64,000 nucleotides of DNA from Sphingomicrobium astaxanthinifaciens (GTDB lineage: Bacteria > Pseudomonadota > Alphaproteobacteria > Sphingomonadales > Sphingomonadaceae), in NCBI RefSeq assembly GCF_022865105.1, contig NZ_JAKNYM010000002.1, positions 405,501-469,500 on the forward strand, written 5' to 3'. The position numbers and the translations under genes were made by a program. Within the stretch, counting starts at the first letter, position 1. Every line of letters begins with the position of its first letter. Under the pieces are notes generated by a model. The model had not been told where the DNA came from and ran no database searches. It was given only the letters and a program-made list of their open reading frames with translations. Positions 30,287 through 38,953 of the stretch are shown piece by piece.

Positions 30287-32383
30287 TCAGATGCGGTCGG
30301 CGGCGCTCACCGTGTCGCTCGCGCGTAGCGCGGCGACGATGGCGTGGAGGTGGGCGAGGTCGTGCAGCTCGGTGTCGACGTCGAAGGTGTGGAACGCGCC
30401 GTCGCGGTGGACCAGCCCGAGGTTGACGATGTTGGCGCCCTTGGCGCCGAAGATCCCCGCCATGTTGCCGAGCGCGCCCGCGATATTGTGGAGGATGACG
30501 CGGATCCGCGCGGTCCCGCCGTCGGACTGGTCGCCCCATGCGAGGTCGAGCCAGTCGGTATCGTCGGAGGACAACAGGTCCTCGCAGCCGATGACGTGCA
30601 CCTCGATCATGTCGTCCTCGCGGCGCACCCCGACGATGCGGTCGCCGGGGATCGGATGGCAGCATTGCGCCAGCTCGAAGGCGACCCCGGGGGTCAGCCC
30701 CTTGATCGAGATGGCGCTGCGCTGCTCGGGCATCCGCCCGTCGGTCTTCTCGAGCTGCGCGGTCGAGCCGGGGACCAGCGCCTCCATCACCGCTTCATCG
30801 GAAATGCGGCGCTTGGCGATCGCCTCCATCAGCGCCGCCTCGTCTTCCATCTTGAGCCGCTTGGCGGCGCGCTTGGTCGCGCCCGCGCGCGGTGCCGAGG
30901 GCAGCCGCTCGAGGATCTCGGCGAAGATCTTGGTGCCCAGCTCGATGGTCTCGTCGCGTTCCTTGTGTCGCACGAAGCGGCGGATCGCGGCGCGCGCCTT
31001 GCCGGTGGCGACGAAGCGCAGCCATGAGGGCTGCGGCTGCTGCGCGTCGGAGGCGAGGATCTCGACCTGGTCGCCATTGTCGAGGATGGTGCGCAGCGGC
31101 ACGACGCGGCCGTTGACCTTGGCGCCGACCGTCTGGTCGCCGAGGTCGGTGTGGACCGCATAGGCGAAATCGACCGCGGTCGCGCCCTTGGGCAGCTGGA
31201 TCAGCTCGCCCTTGGGGGTGAAGGCGAAGATGCGGTCCTGGTACATCGCCATGCGCGTATGTTCGAGCAGCTCCTCGGGGTCGGCGGCATGTTCGAGGAT
31301 CTCGACGAGGTCGTTGATCCAAGGCACCTTCTGGTCGCTTCTCGGCGTGCCGTCCTTGTAGGCCCAGTGCGCGGCGAGCCCGCGCTCGGCCTGCTCGTGC
31401 ATGTCGTGGGTGCGGATCTGGATCTCGATCCGCATGTTGGAATCGTGGATCACCGAGGTGTGCAAGCTGCGGTAGCCGTTGCGCTTGGGGGTCGAGATAT
31501 AATCCTTGTAGCGCCCCGGCACCATCGGCCAGCGCTGGTGGATCAGCCCCAGCGCGCGATAGACGTCCTCGACCGTATCGACGATGACGCGAAAGGCCAT
31601 GACGTCGGACAATTGCTCGAAGCTGATGTGCCGCTCGGCCATCTTCTTCCAGATCGAATAGGGGTGCTTCTCGCGCCCCGTGACATCGGCGTCGAGCCCG
31701 TGGTCGGCGAGGTGCAGCTGGAGCCCCAGCCCGATGCGGTTGATGACGTCGCCGCCCTTGGCGTTGAGCTGCTCGAGCCGCTTGAGGATCGAGGCATAGG
31801 CATCGGGCTCGAGATGCTGGAAGGCGAGCGTCTGCATCTCCTTCATCATCTCGTACATGCCGATCCGCTCGGCGAGCGGGGCGTAGATGTCCATCGTCTC
31901 GCGCGCGATGCGGCGGCGCTTCTCCTCCTTGGGGATATGGTGGAGCGTGCGCATGTTGTGAAGCCGGTCGGCGAGCTTGACCAGCAGGACGCGAATGTCG
32001 CCCGACAAAGCGAGCAGGAACTTGCGCAGGTTTTCGGCGGCGCGCTGCGACTCGCTCATCGCCTCGACCTTCGAGAGCTTGGTCACCCCGTCGACCAGCC
32101 GCGCGACCTCCTCGCCGAACAGGTTCTCGATCTGCTCGGGGGTGGCGACCGTGTCCTCGATCGTGTCGTGGAGGATCGCGGTGACGATCGTGGCGTCGTC
32201 GAGCTTGAGGTCGGTGAGGATGCCCGCCACCTCGATCGGGTGACTGAAATAGGGGTCGCCGCTTGCGCGCAGCTGGGCGCCATGCGCCTTCATCGAAAAG
32301 ACATAGGCGCGGTTGATCAACGCCTCGTCGGCGTCGGGATCGTAGGCCCGGACCTTTTCGACCAGTTCATATTGCCTCAGCAC
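30287..32383 (-). CDS. RelA/SpoT-family (p)ppGpp synthetase/hydrolase
   Basis: This RSH enzyme makes and degrades the stringent-response alarmone (p)ppGpp. The 698-residue protein has an HD hydrolase domain (YFSHPIEVAGIL, AILHDTIEDT) and the synthetase region (FRVIVDTVEDVYRALG, YKDYISTPKRNGYRSLHTS). A TGS domain (FTPKGELIQLPKGATAVDFA) and a C-terminal ACT domain follow. Both catalytic sites look intact, so it is probably bifunctional, the usual single RSH of alphaproteobacteria. The start is GTG at 32383, with no visible Shine-Dalgarno. rpoZ is encoded about 1.1 kb away. Alphaproteobacterial literature often calls such genes relA, spoT or rsh. Confidence 0.95.
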   Translation of the reverse strand: MLRQYELVEKVRAYDPDADEALINRAYVFSMKAHGAQLRASGDPYFSHPIEVAGILTDLKLDDATIVTAILHDTIEDTVATPEQIENLFGEEVARLVDGVTKLSKVEAMSESQRAAENLRKFLLALSGDIRVLLVKLADRLHNMRTLHHIPKEEKRRRIARETMDIYAPLAERIGMYEMMKEMQTLAFQHLEPDAYASILKRLEQLNAKGGDVINRIGLGLQLHLADHGLDADVTGREKHPYSIWKKMAERHISFEQLSDVMAFRVIVDTVEDVYRALGLIHQRWPMVPGRYKDYISTPKRNGYRSLHTSVIHDSNMRIEIQIRTHDMHEQAERGLAAHWAYKDGTPRSDQKVPWINDLVEILEHAADPEELLEHTRMAMYQDRIFAFTPKGELIQLPKGATAVDFAYAVHTDLGDQTVGAKVNGRVVPLRTILDNGDQVEILASDAQQPQPSWLRFVATGKARAAIRRFVRHKERDETIELGTKIFAEILERLPSAPRAGATKRAAKRLKMEDEAALMEAIAKRRISDEAVMEALVPGSTAQLEKTDGRMPEQRSAISIKGLTPGVAFELAQCCHPIPGDRIVGVRREDDMIEVHVIGCEDLLSSDDTDWLDLAWGDQSDGGTARIRVILHNIAGALGNMAGIFGAKGANIVNLGLVHRDGAFHTFDVDTELHDLAHLHAIVAALRASDTVSAADRI

Positions 32384-32478
32384 ACTATGATTAATGGGGC
32401 CGCCGAGGGGGATTGTGCAAGTGCAAAAAGCACCGCCGGCGCGTCACTTGCGACGCGCCGCGCAGGTGCGGGCGGGGG

Positions 32479-32769
32479 TCAGCGCGCCTTGGCGTTACAG
32501 CGCTCGAGGCTCGCCGCATCGAGCGCGCGGCCATCGACGGCGAAGCGGGTCAGCGGCCCGACTTCCTTGGCGAGGCGCTCGCACAGCACGAGTGGGCGGC
32601 TCGCCGCCGAGCGCGTCTTGCAGGTCGTTCCGGCGCACTGGAAGGCGGCGCCCTCGACCAGCACGCGCGGTTCGACCTCGGCGACCGCCTCGGCGGTCAG
32701 CAGCGGCGCGGCGGCAACCGCGGGGGCGGCGAGGGCAGCGGCGGCAAGGGCGGGAAGGAGTGCGCGCAT
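32479..32769 (-). CDS. Small secreted CC_3452-family protein
   Basis: This 96-residue protein has a signal peptide (MRALLPALAAAALAAPAVAA). Its mature domain has four cysteines and the pattern FQCAGTTCKTRSAASRPLVL CERLAK followed by FAVDGRALDAASLERCN. This matches what I know as the CC_3452 family, short periplasmic proteins common in Caulobacter and sphingomonads with unknown function. The start at 32769 is fixed by the signal peptide. It is transcribed divergently from the HxlR regulator, with a large dyad in the 85 bases between them. Confidence 0.85.
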   Translation of the reverse strand: MRALLPALAAAALAAPAVAAAPLLTAEAVAEVEPRVLVEGAAFQCAGTTCKTRSAASRPLVLCERLAKEVGPLTRFAVDGRALDAASLERCNAKAR

Positions 32770-32783
32770 GGGACCGTCCTTTT

Positions 32784-32832
32784 CAGTTGCAATCCGCCAC
32801 TGGGTACGCAGGCCAGTATCTTTTTGCAACTG
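32784..32832. promoter_or_regulatory. 49-bp dyad between CC_3452 gene and HxlR regulator
   Basis: CAGTTGCAA (32784-32792) and TTGCAACTG (32824-32832) are perfect inverted repeats. ACTGG (32799-32803) and CCAGT (32813-32817) are nested inside. Both pairs share the same centre, base 32808, and 15 of 24 position pairs match overall. It fills most of the divergent intergenic region. It is a good candidate operator for the HxlR regulator acting on both genes; this is inferred. Confidence 0.55.
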
Positions 32833-32854
32833 TTATTTTGCGGACGAGGGGCCT

Positions 32855-33412
32855 ATGACCTTGGCAAGACTCGGGGCCGTCGCCCCGGCCAGTAGAGGGA
32901 AATCACCGTTGAGCGGTATCGAACCTGACATTGAGGCTTTCAGGGATGCCGCGCTGCGGTGTCCGCTGCCACCCGCGATCGAGCTGATCGGGGAAAAATG
33001 GTCGTTCCTGATCCTGCGCGGGGCATTCAACGGGCTCCAGCATTTCGAACAGTTCCAGGCCGGGCTGGGGATCGCGCGCAACATCCTGTCCGACCGTCTG
33101 TCCAAGCTGGTCGCGGGCGAGATCCTCGACCGCGCGCCCGACCCCGACGACGGGCGCAAGGTGCTCTACCGGCTGACCGACAAGGGCGAGGCGCTGCTCC
33201 CCGTGGTCGTGGCGCTGCGTCAGTGGGGCGAGGACTGGGGGCATGGCTGCGGCGACATCGAGCTGGCCGACGCGCGCGACGGCCAGCGGATCGAGCGGGT
33301 GCGCGTGACCGCGCACGACGGGCGGCCGCTGTCGCTCAAGGACCTGATGTGGGTCGATCGCCGCACCGGGGCGAGCATGCGCCGCCACGAGATGGAGGGG
33401 GTCGAGCTCTAG
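32855..33412 (+). CDS. HxlR-family transcriptional regulator
   Basis: This 185-residue winged-helix regulator has the HxlR signature: CPLPPAIELIGEKWSFLILR, followed by GAFNGLQHFEQFQAGLGIAR and NILSDRLSKLVAGEILDR. A wing (RKVLYRLTDKGEALLPVV) and an extra C-terminal segment of about 60 residues follow. HxlR proteins often respond to electrophiles or oxidants through a conserved cysteine; here a cysteine lies just before the first DNA-binding helix. ATG 32855 has GAGG 5 bases upstream. TTG at 32909 with AGAGGGA is an alternative that would remove 18 residues. A bidirectional terminator follows. Confidence 0.9.
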   Translation: MTLARLGAVAPASRGKSPLSGIEPDIEAFRDAALRCPLPPAIELIGEKWSFLILRGAFNGLQHFEQFQAGLGIARNILSDRLSKLVAGEILDRAPDPDDGRKVLYRLTDKGEALLPVVVALRQWGEDWGHGCGDIELADARDGQRIERVRVTAHDGRPLSLKDLMWVDRRTGASMRRHEMEGVEL

Positions 33413-33440
33413 CCGCGCGCCGCGCGGCCCACGCCAACCA

Positions 33441-33474
33441 AAAAGGGCGGCCCCCGATCGGGAGCCGCCCTTTT
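33441..33474. terminator. Bidirectional terminator between hxlR and rpoZ
   Basis: AAAAGGGCGGC (33441-33451) pairs with GCCGCCCTTTT (33464-33474) around CCCCGATCGGGA. T-runs occur on both strands, so it can end both the HxlR gene (plus) and rpoZ (minus). Confidence 0.85.
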
Positions 33475-33496
33475 GGCGTCGCGGTCGGTCGTCGGC

Positions 33497-33832
33497 CTAG
33501 TCGGCAGCGCCCGGGGTCGGGCGCGGCGGCGCCGAGGCGGTGAGCCGCAGCGCTTCGGCCGATTCGGACAGGCTCGACAGTTCATCGGTCTCGTCGTCGT
33601 CGTCGATCTGGACCCGCTGGTGCCCGCTGATGAGGCTTTCCTCGAGCTGCTTGGGCTTGACCGTCTGCTCGGCGATCTCGCGCAGCGCGACGACCGGGTT
33701 CTTGTCGCGATCGCGATCGATGGTGAGGTCGGCACCGCCCGAGATCTGCCGCGCCCGCTCGGCGGCGAGCAGGACGAGATCGAACCGGTTGGAAACCTTG
33801 TCGACGCAATCTTCGACGGTGACGCGCGCCAT
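33497..33832 (-). CDS. rpoZ: RNA polymerase omega subunit
   Basis: Omega helps fold and assemble beta-prime and is a binding site for ppGpp. The 111-residue protein starts [20 protein letters not shown] and has the family core [12 protein letters not shown], then [14 protein letters not shown]. An acidic C-terminal extension (IDDDDETDE) and a Pro/Ala-rich end follow. ATG at 33832 is the standard family start. The distance of about 1.1 kb to the RSH gene fits their functional link, but a regulator and a secreted protein gene lie between them. Confidence 0.97.
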   Translation of the reverse strand: MARVTVEDCVDKVSNRFDLVLLAAERARQISGGADLTIDRDRDKNPVVALREIAEQTVKPKQLEESLISGHQRVQIDDDDETDELSSLSESAEALRLTASAPPRPTPGAAD

Positions 33833-33950
33833 AAGCCGCTGATCCTCTTCAAACTTCGTGGCGGAAATATCGAACGGGCGAGATAGGGATCGGGGGGGCA
33901 AGAGTCAATGCGCCTTGCCAGCGGCGCCGCGCCCCGCCAAGGCTGGCGCG

Positions 33951-35111
33951 ATGGAGCCGGCGATCGACTTTTCCTGCCACGACCATCGGCTGGTGCTGCT
34001 CGCCTCGGGGCAACGGCGGCGCGACCTGCTGCTCGACTGGATCGACGGCGCGCGCCACAGCCTCGACCTCCTGTTCTACGACGTCGCCGACGATGCCAGC
34101 GGGGTCGCGGTGCGCGACGCGCTGGTCGCGGCGGCGCGGCGCGGGGTCGCGGTGCGGCTGGTCGTCGACGGCTTCGGGATGCGCGACATCGCCGATGCCG
34201 AGGGGTTCTTCGGCCCGCTACGCGCGGCCGGGGGCACCGCCTTCGCGTTCAACGCGCGGTTCGGGCGGCGCTACCTCATCCGCAACCACCAGAAGATCGT
34301 CATCGCCGACGGCGCGCGCGCGATCATCGGCGGCGCCAATATCGCCGACGACTATTTCAGCGACGCGCCCGGCGCCTGGCGCGACCTGTGGCTGACGGTC
34401 GAGGGCGCGGCGGTCGCCGGGCTCGCGACCTATTACGAGGCGATCTTCGGCTGGATGAAGCGCAAGTCGCCCAACCTGCGCAGCCTCGCCGACCTCGTCG
34501 CGCGGGCGAGCACCACCGAGGGGCCGCTGCAATGGCAGTTCTCGGCGCCCTGGCCGCGCCACACGCCCTGGCCCTCGGGACTGATCCGCGACCTGTGGAG
34601 CGCGCGCGAGATCGACCTCGTCGCCGCCTATTTCAGCCCCTCGGCGGCGATGCTGCGACGGCTCGAGCGGATCGCGCGCGACGGCGGGCAGGTGCGCCTG
34701 CTGACCCCCGCCAAGTCGGACAACGACACCACCATCGCGGCGGCGCGGCACAGCTACCACCAGCTGCTCGACGCCGGGGTCGACATCTGGGAATATGAAC
34801 GCACCAAGATGCACACCAAGCTCGTCGTGATCGACGATGCGGTGCATATCGGCAGTTCCAATTTCGACTTTCGCAGCCTGTTCCTCAACCTCGAGGTCAT
34901 GCTGCGGATCGAGGATGCGGGGGTGGCGGCGCGGTTGCGCCAGTGGGTGCGCGGCGAGCTGGCGCAGGCGCGCGCGATCACCCCCGAGCTGCACGCCCGC
35001 CGCGACACGCTGTGGCAGCGCACGCTCTGGGCGCTCGCCAATTTCCTCGTCACCTCGATGGACTATACCGTCAGCCGGCGGCTCAACCTGCCGCTGGGCG
35101 ACGACGACTGA
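33951..35111 (+). CDS. Phospholipase D family protein, cardiolipin synthase-like
   Basis: This 386-residue protein has two HxKxxxxD phosphodiesterase motifs, HQKIVIAD and HTKLVVID, each followed by the expected GGANIADDYF or GSSNFDFRSL context. This is the clan that includes cardiolipin synthases and phosphatidyltransferases. It has no N-terminal membrane helices, unlike E. coli ClsA, and so resembles the ClsB or phosphatidylserine-synthase-like group. Membrane lipid synthesis or remodelling is likely. The stop overlaps the MFS transporter start (TGATG). ATG 33951 is used because upstream residues look like non-coding sequence. Confidence 0.88.
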   Translation: MEPAIDFSCHDHRLVLLASGQRRRDLLLDWIDGARHSLDLLFYDVADDASGVAVRDALVAAARRGVAVRLVVDGFGMRDIADAEGFFGPLRAAGGTAFAFNARFGRRYLIRNHQKIVIADGARAIIGGANIADDYFSDAPGAWRDLWLTVEGAAVAGLATYYEAIFGWMKRKSPNLRSLADLVARASTTEGPLQWQFSAPWPRHTPWPSGLIRDLWSAREIDLVAAYFSPSAAMLRRLERIARDGGQVRLLTPAKSDNDTTIAAARHSYHQLLDAGVDIWEYERTKMHTKLVVIDDAVHIGSSNFDFRSLFLNLEVMLRIEDAGVAARLRQWVRGELAQARAITPELHARRDTLWQRTLWALANFLVTSMDYTVSRRLNLPLGDDD

Positions 35112-36406
35112 TGGGCGCGGCGGCGACCCCGTTCGGGCGCGTGCCTGGCAGCGCGCTGTCGCGCCGCGACTTCGCGCTGTTGTGGGCGGCGATGCTGGTC
35201 ACCGCGACCGGCAACACCGCGATGCAGACGATCATCCCCCCGGTCGGGCGCTCGCTCGGCATCGCCGATTACTGGATGGCGCTGGCGTTCACCACCTCGG
35301 CGGTGGCGTGGGTGGTCTGCGCGCCAATCTGGGCGAGGCGCTCGGACAAGCACGGGCGCAAGCCGCTCGTGCTGATCGGGCTGGGGGGGTTCATCGTCTC
35401 CACGCTGGGCTGCGCGGTCGCGCTGCAGGCGGGGTTGGCGGGATGGATCGGGGTCGTCCCGGCGATGCTCGGCTTTGCTGTGGTGCGCGCGCTTTACGGG
35501 CTGTTCGGTTGCGCCACCCCGGCGGGCACGCAGGCCTATCTCGCGGCGCGCACCCGGCGATCGGCGCGCACCGTCGCGCTCTCGGGGCTGACCGCGGCCT
35601 TCGGGCTCGGCACGGTGATCGGCCCCGCGCTGGTGCCCGTCTTCGCGCTGCCGGGGCTCGAGCTCGTCGGGCCGCTCTACGTCTTCGCGGGTGTGGGGCT
35701 GCTGACCCTCGCGGCGGTCGGCTACTGGCTGCCCGACGACCGCGCGCGGGTGCGCCGCGCGCGCGCCGCGGCAATGGGGTTCCCCAGCGCCAGCCCGACC
35801 GGCGCGGCGGTGCGCGCCGCGACCAGCGCGCCCTCGAGCACGCGGCTGCGCTGGACCGACCCCCGGGTCCGCGACTGGCTGGTCGCGGGGGCGATCACCA
35901 ATACCGCGCTCGCCGGGCTGCTCACGGTGATGGGCTTTTACGTGATCGACCAGCTCGGGCTCGACCCCGCCGGTGCGCTGGGCGAGGTCGGGCTGGTGCT
36001 GATGGGCGGGGCGGTCGCCTCGCTGGTCGCGCAATGGGGGCTGATCCCGCGCACCGGCTGGGCACCGCGCCAGCTCATCCGCGTCGGCGCCGTGGTGGCG
36101 ATCCTCGGCACGCTGGCGGTGATGGTCGCGGCCAGCCTCCACGCGCTGGTGCTCGGCTATGCCATCGCCTGCCTCGGTTTCGGGCTCACCCGCCCCGGCT
36201 TCGCGGCGGGGGCGAGCCTTGCCGTCCCGCTCGCCGAGCAGGGCGCGGTGGCGGGGCTCACCACCTCGGTCAACGGCTTTGCCTTCATCTTCGCGCCGAC
36301 CGCCACGCTGCTGCTCTATCACCTCGCGCCGTGGCTCGCCTTCGCCACGCTGGTCGCGCTGCTCGCGCTCAGCCTCGCGCTGTTCGGGCGCGGGCGCGCG
36401 GGCTGA
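35111..36406 (+). CDS. Major facilitator superfamily transporter
   Basis: This 431-residue protein has about 12 hydrophobic segments. The loop 2-3 motif reads WARRSDKHGRKPLVLIG, matching the MFS GxxxDRxGRR pattern loosely. Other helices include FGLGTVIGPALVPVFALPG and TTSVNGFAFIFAPTATLLL. ATG 35111 overlaps the phospholipase D stop, so the two genes are co-translated. The substrate is unknown; pairing with a lipid enzyme suggests a lipid or drug substrate, but this is only context. It ends directly against the stop of the convergent CDC48-type gene. Confidence 0.9.
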   Translation: MGAAATPFGRVPGSALSRRDFALLWAAMLVTATGNTAMQTIIPPVGRSLGIADYWMALAFTTSAVAWVVCAPIWARRSDKHGRKPLVLIGLGGFIVSTLGCAVALQAGLAGWIGVVPAMLGFAVVRALYGLFGCATPAGTQAYLAARTRRSARTVALSGLTAAFGLGTVIGPALVPVFALPGLELVGPLYVFAGVGLLTLAAVGYWLPDDRARVRRARAAAMGFPSASPTGAAVRAATSAPSSTRLRWTDPRVRDWLVAGAITNTALAGLLTVMGFYVIDQLGLDPAGALGEVGLVLMGGAVASLVAQWGLIPRTGWAPRQLIRVGAVVAILGTLAVMVAASLHALVLGYAIACLGFGLTRPGFAAGASLAVPLAEQGAVAGLTTSVNGFAFIFAPTATLLLYHLAPWLAFATLVALLALSLALFGRGRAG

Positions 36407-38749
36407 TCATTCGTCCTCGTCGGGCTCGGGCGCGGGCGCGCCGTTCTTGCTCTTGCTCCTCGGGCTGAGCATGCCGGGACTGACGAAGCCGATCGTCGGC
36501 TGCGGCTTCAACGCCTCCTGCTTCAGGTTCGAGCGGATGCGGGCATATTGCTCGAGCATCTTCTTGGTGACCGAGGGGCGCGTCTCCTCGAAGGCGGCAT
36601 CGAAGTCCTCCGCGCACACCTCGGCCTTCTCCATGTCGCGGCGCATCGCGATGAGGCCGGCGCGGCGCACGAGGTCCTCGAGGTCGGCGCCAGTGAAGCG
36701 CTCGGTGCGCGCCGCCAGCGCGTCGAGGTCGACGTCCTTGCCGAGCGGCATGCTGGCGGTGTGGATCTCGAGGATCCGCCGCCGCCCCTCGAGCGTGGGC
36801 GGCCCGACGTAGATCAGCTCGTCGAACCGGCCCGGGCGCAGCAGCGCGGGGTCGATCAGGTTGGGGCGGTTGGACGCCGCGATCACCACCACGTTGTTGA
36901 GCTCCTCGAGCCCGTCCATTTCGGCGAGGATGGTGTTGACGACGCGTTCGGTCACCGCCGGCTCGCCCATCTTGCCCCCGCGCGCGGGCACGAGGCTGTC
37001 GATCTCGTCGATGAAGATGACGGTCGGGGCGACCTGCCGCGCGCGCGCGAACAGGCGCGCGATCTGCTGCTCGCTCTCGCCATACCATTTGGACAACAGG
37101 TCGGACGACTTGGTGGCGATGAAATTGGCCTCGCTCTCGCGCGCCGCGGCCTTGGCGAGCAGGGTCTTGCCGGTGCCCGGCGGGCCGTAAAGCAGGAAGC
37201 CGCGCGCCGGGCGGATGCCGAGGCGGCGGAATGCCTGCGGGTGCCGGAGGGGCAGTTCGATCCCTTCCTTGAGCTTGTCGCGCGCCTCATCGAGCCCGCC
37301 GATATCGTCCCAGCCCACGCGCGGCATCTCGACCATGACCTCGCGCATCGCCGAGGGCTGGACGCGCTTTTGCGCCTCGCGGAAGTCGTCGGCGGTGACC
37401 GCGAGATTGTCGAGCACCTCCTGCGGGATCTCCTCGTCGCCGAGGTTGATCCGCGGCATGATCCGCCGCACTGCCTCGAGCGCGGCCTCGCGCGTCAGGC
37501 TCGCCATGTCGGCGCCGACGAAGCCGTAGGTGCGCCGCGCCAGCTTGTCGAGGTCGACGTCCTCTTCGAGCGGCATGCCGCGGGTGTGGATGCCGAGAAT
37601 CTCGCGGCGCCCGCGCTCGTCGGGCACGCCGACCACGATCTCGCGGTCGAAGCGGCCGGGGCGGCGGAGCGCGGGGTCGATCGCATCGGGGCGATTGGTC
37701 GCGGCGATGACGACGAGGTTGGCGCGCGGCTCGAGCCCGTCCATCAGCGTCAGCAGCTGCGCGACCAGCCGCTTTTCCGCCTCGCCCTGCACCTTGTCGC
37801 GCTTGGGCGCGATCGAATCGACCTCGTCGATGAACACGATGCTCGGCGCCGCCTTGGCCGCGTCCTCGAACAGCTTGCGCAGCTTCTTCTCGCTCTCGCC
37901 ATAGGCCGAGCCCATCACCTCGGGGCCCGCGATATGGAAGAATTCGGCGTCGCTCTCGTTGGCGACCGCGCGCGCGAGCATGGTCTTGCCGGTGCCGGGG
38001 GGGCCGTGGAGCAGCACCCCCTTGGGCGGGTCGACCCCGAGCCGCTGGAACAGCTCGGGATGGCGCAGCGGCAGCTCGACCATCTCGCGCAGCGCGTCGA
38101 TCGTGTCGGTCATCCCGCCGAGGTCGTCATAGGTCACCGCCGGTCGCTCGCCCGCCTCGACCGCCGCCCCCTCGGGCATCAGCTCGATCTCGGTGTCGGC
38201 GTCGATATGGACGATGCCCTCGGGCTTGGTCGCAACCACGCGCAGGCGAATCTCCTGCAGCGCGAAGGTCGGCGCCTGGAGCAGCTGGCGGATGCTCTCG
38301 GGCATGTCGGTATTGACCCGCTGGTGCCCCGCGGTGGCGACGAAATCGCCCCGGGTCAGCGGCGCGCCGAAGAAGCTGCGTTTCAAGGCATCGGTCGAGC
38401 CGGTCAGCCGGATGCCTTGCTGCGCGGGGGCGAAGCTGACCTTCTTGGCGGGCTGCGAGGTCGCCTTTTCGACGGTGACGAAATCGCCCGCGCCCACTCC
38501 CGCGTTGGAACGCTGGAGCCCGTCGAGGCGGATGATGTCGAGCCCCTTGTCGTCCTTGTAGGGGCGGATCGCGCGCGCCGGGGTGGTGCGCTTGCCGCTG
38601 ATCGTGATGACATCGCCGTCGGCCAGCCCGAGCCGGTCCATCAGCCGGGCGGGCAGCCGGGCGAGGCCACGCCCCGAATCGGCGGGGGGCAGGCTCGCCA
38701 CCTGGACGCGGTTGGGTTTGGTCTGGGGATCGCTGTCGGTTTCGGCCAC
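36407..38749 (-). CDS. CDC48-family double AAA ATPase
   Basis: This 780-residue protein is built like Cdc48/p97/VAT, which unfolds substrate proteins. An N-domain with a double-psi barrel (about residues 10-180, [20 protein letters not shown]) is followed by two AAA modules. D1 has [17 protein letters not shown] and [14 protein letters not shown]2 has [17 protein letters not shown] and [13 protein letters not shown]. Both retain arginine-finger regions such as [15 protein letters not shown] and [14 protein letters not shown]. The start is uncertain: GTG 38749 with AAGGAGC upstream is preferred over TTG 38794. The C-terminus is acidic, ending in a run of Glu and Asp. Its cellular role in bacteria is largely unknown. 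The adjacent MFS gene is convergent with zero spacing. Confidence 0.95.
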   Translation of the reverse strand: MAETDSDPQTKPNRVQVASLPPADSGRGLARLPARLMDRLGLADGDVITISGKRTTPARAIRPYKDDKGLDIIRLDGLQRSNAGVGAGDFVTVEKATSQPAKKVSFAPAQQGIRLTGSTDALKRSFFGAPLTRGDFVATAGHQRVNTDMPESIRQLLQAPTFALQEIRLRVVATKPEGIVHIDADTEIELMPEGAAVEAGERPAVTYDDLGGMTDTIDALREMVELPLRHPELFQRLGVDPPKGVLLHGPPGTGKTMLARAVANESDAEFFHIAGPEVMGSAYGESEKKLRKLFEDAAKAAPSIVFIDEVDSIAPKRDKVQGEAEKRLVAQLLTLMDGLEPRANLVVIAATNRPDAIDPALRRPGRFDREIVVGVPDERGRREILGIHTRGMPLEEDVDLDKLARRTYGFVGADMASLTREAALEAVRRIMPRINLGDEEIPQEVLDNLAVTADDFREAQKRVQPSAMREVMVEMPRVGWDDIGGLDEARDKLKEGIELPLRHPQAFRRLGIRPARGFLLYGPPGTGKTLLAKAAARESEANFIATKSSDLLSKWYGESEQQIARLFARARQVAPTVIFIDEIDSLVPARGGKMGEPAVTERVVNTILAEMDGLEELNNVVVIAASNRPNLIDPALLRPGRFDELIYVGPPTLEGRRRILEIHTASMPLGKDVDLDALAARTERFTGADLEDLVRRAGLIAMRRDMEKAEVCAEDFDAAFEETRPSVTKKMLEQYARIRSNLKQEALKPQPTIGFVSPGMLSPRSKSKNGAPAPEPDEDE

Positions 38750-38827
38750 GGGGGGAAATGCTCCTTCGCTCTGCCGGGTCAATGAGCACGGCAAGGCAAA
38801 GGTTCACAAGCCGACACATGCGCCATG

Positions 38828-38895
38828 AAAAAAGGGCCCGGTCACGTGAAGTGCCCGGGCCCCGTCAGGAGAGGATGCCGAACCAGTGGTCCGAC
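38828..38895 (-). ncRNA. Candidate small RNA or attenuated leader upstream of the CDC48-type gene
   Basis: A minus-strand promoter is followed by about 68 bases that end in an intrinsic terminator. The terminator stem arms are 38834-38841 and 38855-38862, with six T residues at 38833-38828. The predicted start is near 38895. The single-stranded part contains TCCTCTCCT (complement of 38867-38875), an anti-Shine-Dalgarno-like stretch found in several alphaproteobacterial small RNAs. It could instead be the leader of the ATPase gene, with the terminator acting as an attenuator. No known RNA family was recognised. Confidence 0.45.
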
Positions 38896-38901
38896 GCAAC
38901 C

Positions 38902-38930
38902 TTTATCGCACCGCACCATTTTTTGTGCAA
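38902..38930 (-). promoter_or_regulatory. Sigma-70-type promoter, minus strand
   Basis: The minus strand reads TTGCAC (38925-38930), a 17-base spacer, then GATAAA (38902-38907). This is a good match to the vegetative consensus. TTGCAC is repeated immediately upstream (38931-38936). It drives the candidate small RNA or CDC48-type leader. Confidence 0.55.
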
Positions 38931-38941
38931 GTGCAAAAGTT

Positions 38942-38953
38942 GTGAACGTTCAC
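38942..38953. promoter_or_regulatory. Perfect 12-bp palindrome GTGAACGTTCAC
   Basis: GTGAACGTTCAC is a perfect palindrome located 12 bases upstream of the -35 element of the minus-strand promoter at 38902-38930. Its position suggests an activator or repressor site. The form is like operators of TetR-type proteins, but the binding factor is unknown. Confidence 0.4.

Noticed and set aside
31151-32850. Long plus-strand frame running through rsh into the HxlR gene
   Set aside because: Only the part from about 32855 has the HxlR domain. The rest is antisense to rsh.
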